Source of the DNA: Pseudanabaenaceae cyanobacterium MP8IB2.15
GTDB lineage: Bacteria; Cyanobacteriota; Cyanobacteriia; Pseudanabaenales; Pseudanabaenaceae
Direction of reading: 5' to 3'
NCBI GenBank assembly: GCA_030248825.1
Contig: JARCMB010000092.1
Coordinates: 1 to 6,954 of the forward strand
Length of the DNA: 6,954 nt
Position numbers and translations under genes: made by a program. The number at the start of each line of letters is the position of its first letter. Position 1 is the stretch's first letter. Of the stretch, positions 1 through 5,543 are shown in pieces. Under the pieces are notes generated by a model that did no database searches, was not told where the DNA came from, and saw nothing but the letters and a program-made list of their open reading frames with translations.

Positions 1-1215
1 ATGATGATCGATCGATCTAAAAATTCGGCGGCGAGTGTTTCAGACATAACTGGGGCAATCGCGACCTTGTTAAGAGAAGGCATCGGCTACGTGCGTGTGG
101 CAGGGGAGTTGTCTGGGTTCAAGGCGGCTGGATCGGGGCATCGCTATTTCTCACTTAAGGATGAGTCTGCCCAAATTGATTGCGTGATGTGGAGTAGCAA
201 GTTTGTCAGCTTTAAGCCTGTGGATGGGATGCGGGTAATTGTGGAAGGGCGGCTGACCGTCTATCCATCGCGGGGCAAATATCAAATCGACTGCCAGAAT
301 ATGATTCCTGCGGGCAAAGGGGATTTATATCTGGCATTTGAGGCATTAAAACGAGATTTGACTGCACAAGGTTACTTCGATCTGGCGAGAAAACGATCGA
401 TTCCCCAACTGCCGATTCGCATTGGTGTGGTGACATCGGCTACAGGTGCAGTCCTTCAGGATATTTTGAGTACATTAAAGCGTCGATCGCCATTTTGTCA
501 GGTGTATCTCTGTGCCGCAACCGTGCAAGGTGTGAATGCACCAGAGGAAATTGCCTCGGCATTACGATCGATCGACCAAACTGATTGTCAGGTGATTGTG
601 CTAGCGCGGGGTGGTGGTTCGATCGAAGATCTCTGGGCTTTTAATACTTTGCCTGTGGTGCAGGCAATCTATGACTCGCAAATTCCAGTCGTGGCGGCGA
701 TCGGGCATGAAACTGACTTTACGCTGGCTGATTTTGTTGCTGATGTCAGAGCTGCTACACCCACTGCTGCCGCCGAACTGGTGACGCAGCAGGATCGTGC
801 CACCCTAACCGAGTCCCTAGCTAGTTTCGATCGACTACTGACGCGAAACATGAATACGGTTTTGGCTCAGCACCAGCGCAAGATCGATCGATTGTCACAT
901 AGCTATGCCTGGCAACGGTTAACGGATCGGCTGCACAACTACGATCGAACTGTCGATCGAGCCGAAATTCACCTCCAATCTGCGATCGGGGCTCATCTCA
1001 ATGCTGCTCAAACAAAATTAGATTCGATCGAAGCTCATACGGAATCCTTGCATCCATTGGCTCCTTTACGACGTGGCTTTGCGTTGCTGAAACATCAAGG
1101 AAACTTTCTTACGAATAACTCATCCCTAAATGAATTTGAGCAGATCGAAATTATCCGCCAAACCGAAACTGCCTCTGTCAGAGTCGATACAGTAAATCCT
1201 ATCTCACTCCCATAA
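1..1215 (+). CDS. xseA: Exodeoxyribonuclease VII large subunit
   Basis: This is the catalytic subunit of exonuclease VII, which degrades single-stranded DNA from both ends into oligonucleotides in the cytoplasm and acts in repair. Residues about 12-105 form the N-terminal OB fold (VAGELSGFK, SGHRYFSLKDE). The nuclease domain follows, with DILSTLKRR (from D154), RGGGSIEDLWAFN (203-215) and IGHETDFTLADF (234-245). D154, R203, H236 and D239 align with residues reported as essential in E. coli XseA. Residues about 265-350 are a helical, coiled-coil-like arm, followed by the conserved PLAPLRRGFALL segment. At 404 aa it is shorter than the roughly 456 aa E. coli protein, mostly in the arm. The window opens exactly on a double ATG, so the ribosome binding site and any longer N-terminus cannot be judged. 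The 3' end overlaps queE on the other strand, and no xseB lies downstream. The family call is secure. Confidence 0.96.
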   Translation: MMIDRSKNSAASVSDITGAIATLLREGIGYVRVAGELSGFKAAGSGHRYFSLKDESAQIDCVMWSSKFVSFKPVDGMRVIVEGRLTVYPSRGKYQIDCQNMIPAGKGDLYLAFEALKRDLTAQGYFDLARKRSIPQLPIRIGVVTSATGAVLQDILSTLKRRSPFCQVYLCAATVQGVNAPEEIASALRSIDQTDCQVIVLARGGGSIEDLWAFNTLPVVQAIYDSQIPVVAAIGHETDFTLADFVADVRAATPTAAAELVTQQDRATLTESLASFDRLLTRNMNTVLAQHQRKIDRLSHSYAWQRLTDRLHNYDRTVDRAEIHLQSAIGAHLNAAQTKLDSIEAHTESLHPLAPLRRGFALLKHQGNFLTNNSSLNEFEQIEIIRQTETASVRVDTVNPISLP

Positions 1216-1837
1216 ACTTATGAGTCTGCAAGCCAAACCGCCATTTTGGATGTTGCTTGACGTAATCAAAAATGAGAGCTTGACTGGCTGGGCTGTTCCA
1301 TTCCGGCTGCAAGTAACTCAAAGTATCCGCAGGTAGTCGATCGATCTGTAACTCTGCCCATATCAAATCGCTTTTGTCAGCGACGACGACTTTCAATTCA
1401 TCGACATGTTCATAAGCACTGCTGTGGGGAGGCTTGAACTTTTTGGGAGAGAGCGTTACCCAGTCAAATTTACCACTAAATGGATGTGCGCCAGAGGTTT
1501 CGAGATGAACTCGGAGTTTTTGTTGATGCAGTACTGTGGTTAAAGGATATAGATCGTGCATCAACGGTTCGCCACCTGTGATCACCGTAATCGCGGGATT
1601 AGCAGCACTTGCCTCGGCCGCCAGCATTTTGATACTTTGGTGTGGATGCTTGCCGGCATCCCATGATTCTTTGGTGTCGCAAAACCAGCAATGGACATCG
1701 CATCCACCCAAGCGTATAAAGAAGGCACTCGCTCCCATCCAAGCTCCTTCGCCTTGAAACGAATGGAATGTTTCGACTACTGGGTATGTAATCTGAGCGG
1801 TCTGAGCGAAATTAATGGCTGGATGTTGTGCTTTCAT
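1199..1837 (-). CDS. queE: 7-carboxy-7-deazaguanine synthase (radical SAM)
   Basis: QueE converts 6-carboxy-5,6,7,8-tetrahydropterin to 7-carboxy-7-deazaguanine by a radical SAM ring contraction. This is a step toward preQ0 and the tRNA nucleoside queuosine. The 212 aa length is normal for the family. The N-terminal substrate-binding segment SFQGEGAWMG (26-35) precedes the 4Fe-4S cluster motif GGCDVHCWFCDT. The cluster ligands are C46, C50 and C53 in C-x3-C-x2-C spacing. TGGEP (87-91) is the SAM-binding GGE motif, and LETSGAHPFSG, TLSPKKFKPP and the C-terminal QTHKFMGVR tail match cyanobacterial QueE. The ATG start has only a weak purine stretch (GGGAAAG) about 11 nt upstream. The gene lies 196 bp after prs on the same strand, so read-through from the ftsQ-ftsZ-prs unit is possible but unproven. 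Its stop codon lies inside the end of xseA on the opposite strand. Confidence 0.95.
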   Translation of the reverse strand: MKAQHPAINFAQTAQITYPVVETFHSFQGEGAWMGASAFFIRLGGCDVHCWFCDTKESWDAGKHPHQSIKMLAAEASAANPAITVITGGEPLMHDLYPLTTVLHQQKLRVHLETSGAHPFSGKFDWVTLSPKKFKPPHSSAYEHVDELKVVVADKSDLIWAELQIDRLPADTLSYLQPEWNSPASQALIFDYVKQHPKWRFGLQTHKFMGVR

Positions 1838-1884
1838 AAAATTCGCAACTTTCCCATTTCAAACTCTTTGCTTACGTCCATAAA

Positions 1885-2037
1885 TTAGAAATTAGCGAAA
1901 TCAGCTTTGCCGATCTGCAACCACGTAAAAATCTGTTCGGCTGATAGCTCTAAATTGATGCCTGACAAAACCTGAAATGGGGCATGTCCTTGCTTTGACT
2001 TCCTAACGGATATGGCGATTGCTATATCTAAAATTAC
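1885..2037 (-). pseudogene. Start-less 50-codon open frame, possible gene remnant
   Basis: Between prs and queE, on their strand, an uninterrupted frame of 50 sense codons runs to a TAA stop at 1887-1885. The in-frame stop before it (TAG, 2040-2038) overlaps the end of prs. There is no ATG or GTG in frame; the only plausible start is a TTG at 1968, giving 27 aa. The translation looks protein-like, for example GHAPFQVLSG followed by INLELSAEQIFTWLQIGKAD, with ordinary codons. I do not recognise a family. It could be the eroded 3' end of a lost gene, a small gene with an unusual start, or chance. Confidence that it is or was coding is low. Confidence 0.3.
2009..2028. repeat. Imperfect 8-bp inverted repeat after prs
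   Basis: GATATGGC (2009-2016) and GCTATATC (2021-2028) can pair across a 4-nt loop with one G-T wobble on the plus strand; the minus-strand transcript would have an A-C mismatch at that position. It lies 6 bp beyond the prs stop codon. No T-tract follows in the direction of prs transcription, so it is at best a weak terminator or RNA-processing structure, and it sits inside the start-less open frame. Confidence 0.3.
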
Positions 2038-3026
2038 CTAAACATACTGCTAACCGAAGTATCCTCATGCACCCGCCAGATCGTTTCACCAATCAGATTA
2101 GCGACAGATAATACTTTAAGCTGCGGAAACTGCTTGTCCTCATCCATAGGTGTAGTATTTGTGACAATCACTTCTTCAAATACACCACTAGACAGCCGCT
2201 CGATCGCGGGCGGCGAAAACACAGCATGAGTCGCACAGGCATAGACTTGACGTGCACCCTGTTGCCGTAATAACTTCGCTGCTTCATAGATCGTACCTGC
2301 GGTATCGATCATGTCATCAACCAGCACCGCCGTCTTACCCGCAACATCCCCCACCACATTCATTACTTCCGCCACATTATGACTTTGGCGGCGTTTATCC
2401 ACGATCGCGATCGGCGAATCATTCAGTTTTTTGGCAAATGCTCGTGCCCTTGCTACCCCACCAACATCAGGCGAAACCACTACCATGTCAGTCAGTTGTT
2501 TCTCTAGCAAATATTGAAACAACACAGGTGAACCATAAACATGATCGCAAGGAATATCAAAGTAGCCCTGAATCTGGGCAGAATGCAGATCCATTGCAAT
2601 AATCCGATTCGCGCCCGACTGCACTATCAAGTTAGCTACGAGCTTGGCGGTAATCGATTCTCGTCCTGCTGTTTTTCGATCGGCCCTTGCATAGCCGTAA
2701 TAGGGCATCACTGCCGTAATCTGCCGCGCCGAAGCCCGACGACAGGCATCGATCATAATTAGCAGCTCGGTCAAATGGTCGTTGACAGGGCGACAAGTTG
2801 GCTGGATCAAATAAACATCACAACCACGAATTGACTCCTGCACCTGAACATAGATTTCGCCATCGGCAAAGCTCTTCCGAACCATTGGCCCTAGCCCTAA
2901 GCCAAGGTAACGAGCTACCTCTTGCGCTAGCGGCACATTAGCTGAGCCTGCAAACAGCCTGAGTCGGTCATCACCACCAGAGAATGGCAGTACTTTCGAT
3001 CTGAACTTAGTTGCTGATTGAATCAC
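2034..3026 (-). CDS. prs: Ribose-phosphate pyrophosphokinase (PRPP synthetase)
   Basis: Prs transfers pyrophosphate from ATP to ribose 5-phosphate, giving PRPP for nucleotide, histidine, tryptophan and NAD synthesis in the cytoplasm. The 330 aa length fits class I cyanobacterial enzymes. Visible motifs, in order: FADGEIYVQVQESIRG (53-68); the ATP-site region YYGYARADRK (109-118); DLHSAQIQGYFDIP (146-159); SPDVGGVARARAFAKKL (185-201); the catalytic flexible loop DKRRQSHNVAEV with K211 and R213; and the PRPP-binding loop VDDMIDTAGT (236-245). The C-terminus SSVSSMFR is typical of cyanobacteria. The start is GTG, because the protein aligns from MIQSAT and no ATG occurs before codon 48. It begins 9 bp after the ftsZ stop with no visible Shine-Dalgarno sequence, which suggests co-transcription and possibly reinitiation. 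No clear terminator follows. Confidence 0.96.
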   Translation of the reverse strand: MIQSATKFRSKVLPFSGGDDRLRLFAGSANVPLAQEVARYLGLGLGPMVRKSFADGEIYVQVQESIRGCDVYLIQPTCRPVNDHLTELLIMIDACRRASARQITAVMPYYGYARADRKTAGRESITAKLVANLIVQSGANRIIAMDLHSAQIQGYFDIPCDHVYGSPVLFQYLLEKQLTDMVVVSPDVGGVARARAFAKKLNDSPIAIVDKRRQSHNVAEVMNVVGDVAGKTAVLVDDMIDTAGTIYEAAKLLRQQGARQVYACATHAVFSPPAIERLSSGVFEEVIVTNTTPMDEDKQFPQLKVLSVANLIGETIWRVHEDTSVSSMFR

Positions 3027-3035
3027 AAAAATTAA

Positions 3036-4331
3036 CTATTTGGGTGGGCGACGGCGTTGGAGAAAGTCAGGAATATCTAATCCTGGCTTACTCAGTTTTG
3101 ACTCTGGCGAAGGAGCTGGATAATTAGGCGCAGGTGCAACTACAGGAGCCTTAACAACTGCCTGCTGTTTCCTCGATTGCTGTTGCACAGGAGCTTTATG
3201 CGGTGCAAATCCCGTCGCAATGACGGTAATTCTGATTTCACCTTCCATTTTTTCATCAATTACAGCACCAAAGATAATATTGGCATTTTGATCGACCACT
3301 TCATAGATCGTCTCGGCTGCCGCATTAACTTCATGCAAAGTCATATCTGGCCCACCAGTGATGTTAAACACAACACCGTTAGCCCCTTCGATCGAAGACT
3401 CTAGCAGTGGCGAAGAGATCGCAGTCATTGCGGCTTCACGCGCACGGGACTTGCCAGAACCCATGCCAATTCCCATTAGGGCTGAACCAGCATCTGCCAT
3501 CACGGCACGGATATCGGCAAAATCGACGTTGACTAAGCCAGGGATGGTAATAATGTCAGAGATCCCCTGAACACCTTGGCGCAGAATATCATCCGCAACG
3601 CGAAATGCCTCCTGCATTGGGGTTTGCTCGGATATCACCGTTAAAAGCTTGTCATTCGGAATAATGATTAAGGTATCAACTCGGCTTTGTAGGGCCTGAA
3701 TCCCTTCTTCAGCTTGTTGGGTGCGCCGTCTACCCTCAAAGTTAAATGGGCGAGTCACAACGCCAACGGTTAAAGCCCCAGCCTCTTTTGCCACTTCGGC
3801 AATAATCGGTGCAGCACCAGTGCCAGTACCACCACCCATCCCTGCCGTGATAAATACTAAGTCAGCACCCTCAAGCGCATGGGCAATTTCATCTCGCGAT
3901 TCTTCGGCGGCTTTCTGACCGATCGCGGGATTTCCACCCGCACCTAAGCCTCTAGTTAATTTTTGACCCATCTGAAATCGCTTGGAAGCACAAGATTGCA
4001 ACAGAGCTTGAGCATCTGTATTCACTGACCAAAACTCAACACCAGTGACTTCACTAGCGATCATGCGGTTGACAGCATTGCCGCCGCCACCACCGACACC
4101 GATGACTTTAATTCTTGCTACGCTGCCAAGCATAATGTTGTCTTGGTTTGAGTCGATTCCCATTTGTTGCCTAATGTTATTACGAGAGTGACCCAAATGG
4201 ATTACAGAGTTGTGCATTTGCCCTGATGTTTCATTGGTCATTGCATTAGTGATCGCTATATCCGACAGTTTACTGTGGTTAGACTCACAAGAGTTATTCA
4301 GAAACTCAGAGTCTTCGTCATTATGTCTCAT
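3036..4331 (-). CDS. ftsZ: Cell division protein FtsZ
   Basis: FtsZ is the tubulin-like GTPase that polymerises at midcell into the Z-ring and recruits the divisome. The 431 aa length matches cyanobacterial FtsZ. Residues 1 to about 70 are a polar extension rich in Asn, Ser and His. The GTPase domain starts at ARIKVIGVGGGGGNAVNRM (72-90). The tubulin signature GGGTGTG is at 166-172, and the RPFNFEGRRR segment is at 194-203. The T7 synergy loop NVDFAD (268-273) carries D270 and D273, which complete the GTPase site of the next subunit. A Pro/Gln/Ala-rich linker (about 378-415) leads to the C-terminal peptide GLDIPDFLQRRRPPK (417-431), the docking site for Z-ring partners. The ATG at 4331 has no clear Shine-Dalgarno sequence. 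ftsQ lies 213 bp upstream and prs 9 bp downstream. All key residues are intact. Confidence 0.98.
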   Translation of the reverse strand: MRHNDEDSEFLNNSCESNHSKLSDIAITNAMTNETSGQMHNSVIHLGHSRNNIRQQMGIDSNQDNIMLGSVARIKVIGVGGGGGNAVNRMIASEVTGVEFWSVNTDAQALLQSCASKRFQMGQKLTRGLGAGGNPAIGQKAAEESRDEIAHALEGADLVFITAGMGGGTGTGAAPIIAEVAKEAGALTVGVVTRPFNFEGRRRTQQAEEGIQALQSRVDTLIIIPNDKLLTVISEQTPMQEAFRVADDILRQGVQGISDIITIPGLVNVDFADIRAVMADAGSALMGIGMGSGKSRAREAAMTAISSPLLESSIEGANGVVFNITGGPDMTLHEVNAAAETIYEVVDQNANIIFGAVIDEKMEGEIRITVIATGFAPHKAPVQQQSRKQQAVVKAPVVAPAPNYPAPSPESKLSKPGLDIPDFLQRRRPPK

Positions 4332-4456
4332 TGTTTATGGATCTTATGTATCATCATGACTACAAATAGAGGGGAAGTCAAATGGGGAAGTTATACAGAA
4401 ATCCATATTATGTCTAACTAGGAGCTAATTGCTACTAAATATAGAATTTTGCTGCG

Positions 4457-4484
4457 AATAAATCATTAGTCAGAAATGATTATT
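4457..4484. repeat. Inverted repeat, second hairpin after ftsQ
   Basis: AATCATT (4461-4467) is the reverse complement of AATGATT (4475-4481), with a 7-nt loop. Flanking AATA and ATT bases can extend the stem with a bulge. It is AT-rich and has no downstream T-run on the minus strand. Its role is unknown; it may be an operator or an RNA structure in the ftsQ-ftsZ transcript. Confidence 0.4.
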
Positions 4485-4503
4485 CTAAGTTGTGATTCTA
4501 AGT
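4482..4503. repeat. Direct repeat ATTCTAAGT x2
   Basis: The 9-mer ATTCTAAGT occurs at 4482-4490 and again at 4495-4503, with a 13-bp centre-to-centre distance. It lies between the two inverted repeats of the ftsQ-ftsZ gap. The arrangement could be a pair of protein-binding sites slightly more than one helical turn apart, but two copies in AT-rich DNA are weak evidence. Confidence 0.4.
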
Positions 4504-4504
4504 C

Positions 4505-4526
4505 TATTTAAGAATAGTCTTAAATA
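4505..4526. repeat. Perfect 9-bp inverted repeat just after ftsQ
   Basis: TATTTAAGA (4505-4513) and TCTTAAATA (4518-4526) are perfect reverse complements around the 4-nt loop ATAG. The element begins 18 bp past the ftsQ stop codon. The stem is AT-rich, and on the minus strand it is followed by GACTTAG rather than a T-run, so it is not a standard intrinsic terminator. It may be a processing or stability element, or an operator upstream of ftsZ. Confidence 0.55.
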
Positions 4527-4544
4527 TAAATTTTGCACATAATT

Positions 4545-5363
4545 CTACGGCTTGCTAGGAGGAATTGCAATCCTAGAGCTAGAAGTCATGCCAAGAAAAG
4601 GTGATTTAGAATCGGTTAAGTCTATATAGGCAACGGTTTTTGGGTCTACTTTTTTAGATAGAAATCTTAGCTGATCCAGCGTTTCTAACTGCTTCACAAA
4701 TTCTGTGGGTGAATATGTACCGACATGGACAGTGCCTAATTCACTACTTAGGACTAGATTAGTTTCATCACGCCAGTCAATCTGGGATATTTTGACATTA
4801 CTGCGCTTAACTTGTTTATAGAGACTGTTCCATAAAACGATATTTCGATCGGTCAGACCCAAAACTGTCAACTCTGGTTTCTTCAACTGCGGCGGATAAC
4901 TCTGTAATGGTATCCAAGCTCCTTCAGCATCTAGCAGTCCTGCTTGTCCGCCCCGTGTGGCATTAGCGATCGGAGTCCGCTCTTGGACTTGCACGGTCAG
5001 CTTAGAGGGGAAAAGTGTGCGGGTAACTTTGCTGACACGCACTGGAGCGGATGCTTCTAACTTCGTGATAATTGCCTGAGGTTGCACCTGAAAAATCGAC
5101 TCAGGATATGTCACAGGTACAAGCTTTTGCAGGGTCTCTTGAGACAACAGACGATTGCCCTGAATATCAATCTGACTAGGGCTGCGTAATAGCCAGTCGG
5201 GCAAAGTTGCGATCCAGACCATGCCACCTGTCATACCACTGATAAATAGTAGCTGCCAGACCCTTTGAAAAAACTTGACCCGCCGTTTTTGTCTAATCTG
5301 GCTGCGGCGGGCAGCAAAATCAATTTCATAGGAGGAATCGAGGTGAGGAAGCTCCGATCTCAT
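4545..5363 (-). CDS. ftsQ: Cell division protein FtsQ (DivIB family)
   Basis: FtsQ is a single-pass membrane protein that links early and late divisome components through its extracytoplasmic POTRA domain. Numbered from the ATG at 5363 (272 aa), residues 1 to about 34 are a basic cytoplasmic tail (ARRSQIRQKRRVKFF). One membrane segment follows at about 35-54 (WQLLFISGMTGGMVWIATL). The POTRA domain covers about 62-132 (SQIDIQGNRLLSQETLQ to VQVQERTPIA), followed by the beta domain with LLDAEGAWIPL and IDWRDETNLVL. The frame stays open upstream to a TTG at 5393, which would add 10 residues. I prefer the ATG because it gives an N-tail closer in length to cyanobacterial homologues and has AGG 8 nt upstream, whereas AGG lies only 4 nt before the TTG. 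The gene is first in the minus-strand run and diverges from htpG. Sequence conservation in this family is low; the call also rests on ftsZ adjacency. Confidence 0.9.
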   Translation of the reverse strand: MRSELPHLDSSYEIDFAARRSQIRQKRRVKFFQRVWQLLFISGMTGGMVWIATLPDWLLRSPSQIDIQGNRLLSQETLQKLVPVTYPESIFQVQPQAIITKLEASAPVRVSKVTRTLFPSKLTVQVQERTPIANATRGGQAGLLDAEGAWIPLQSYPPQLKKPELTVLGLTDRNIVLWNSLYKQVKRSNVKISQIDWRDETNLVLSSELGTVHVGTYSPTEFVKQLETLDQLRFLSKKVDPKTVAYIDLTDSKSPFLGMTSSSRIAIPPSKP

Positions 5364-5466
5364 TGCGATAACCTGCGTCTGTTTACTTGTCAATGAACCT
5401 GTCTAGGACATATCGGTTCCACAATAGTTTACCGCTTAAAAAATTTCAACTTAGAAACGGCGTAAT

Positions 5467-5501
5467 TTCAGCAAAATATTTTGTGTCGGTATAATTATAA
5501 T
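5467..5501 (+). promoter_or_regulatory. Candidate htpG promoter with tandem TATAAT boxes
   Basis: Two perfect TATAAT hexamers lie end to end on the plus strand at 5490-5495 and 5496-5501. For the first, a weak -35 (TTCAGC, 5467-5472, 3 of 6) sits 17 nt upstream; the second has none. The leader to the htpG ATG would be about 36-45 nt. A poor -35 suggests dependence on an activator or an alternative sigma factor. No CIRCE repeat is present. Confidence 0.45.
5472..5483. promoter_or_regulatory. 12-bp perfect palindrome, possible operator
   Basis: CAAAATATTTTG reads identically on both strands. It falls between the candidate -35 and -10 of htpG, and just downstream of the predicted ftsQ start point. 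A regulator bound here could affect both genes. The AT-rich composition makes chance palindromes more likely, so the call is tentative. Confidence 0.4.
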
Positions 5502-5523
5502 CAGTTTGCTTGAATTTAGTTAA
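5494..5523 (-). promoter_or_regulatory. Candidate ftsQ promoter
   Basis: On the minus strand, TTAACT (5523-5518; 4 of 6 matches to TTGACA) and a perfect TATAAT (5499-5494) are separated by 18 nt. Transcription would start near 5487, leaving a leader of about 95-125 nt before ftsQ. The -10 box overlaps the plus-strand TATAAT boxes, so the two divergent promoters would compete or be co-regulated. This is inferred from sequence only. Confidence 0.45.
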
Positions 5524-5530
5524 TTACGTT

Positions 5531-5535
5531 GGGAG
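5531..5535 (+). promoter_or_regulatory. htpG ribosome binding site
   Basis: GGGAG lies 8 nt before the ATG at 5544, a good match to the anti-Shine-Dalgarno sequence. It is the clearest ribosome binding site in the window and supports this start codon, as does alignment of the MLEQGSISIHTENIFP N-terminus with cyanobacterial HtpG. Confidence 0.75.
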
Positions 5536-5543
5536 TCTGAATT

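Larger units (their letters stand above)
4332..4544. other. AT-rich ftsQ-ftsZ intergenic region, probable ftsZ leader
   Basis: This 213-bp stretch has frequent stops in all frames and no coding frame. It probably contains the ftsZ promoter or a processing site. The best minus-strand -10 candidate is CATAAT (4412-4407), 5 of 6 matches to TATAAT, with no good -35. A transcript starting there would have a leader of about 70 nt. Near the ftsQ end it holds two inverted repeats and a direct repeat, listed separately. No T-tract terminator is visible. Confidence 0.45.

Noticed and set aside
1885..2037. Frameshifted C-terminal extension of prs
   Set aside because: Prs already ends in the normal family C-terminus SSVSSMFR, so the following open frame is not a displaced part of it.
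2252..2602. A 116-codon plus-strand open frame opposite prs
   Set aside because: It lies wholly antisense to the well-conserved prs gene, has a low-complexity Pro/His/Ser-rich translation and no ribosome binding site; it is a shadow frame.
4505..4526. Rho-independent terminator after ftsQ
   Set aside because: The stem is perfect but AT-rich, and no T-tract follows on the minus strand, so it was listed only as an inverted repeat.
5400..5543. CIRCE (HrcA) heat-shock operator upstream of htpG
   Set aside because: No TTAGCACTC-N9-GAGTGCTAA or recognisable half-site is present; only the unrelated CAAAATATTTTG palindrome is seen.
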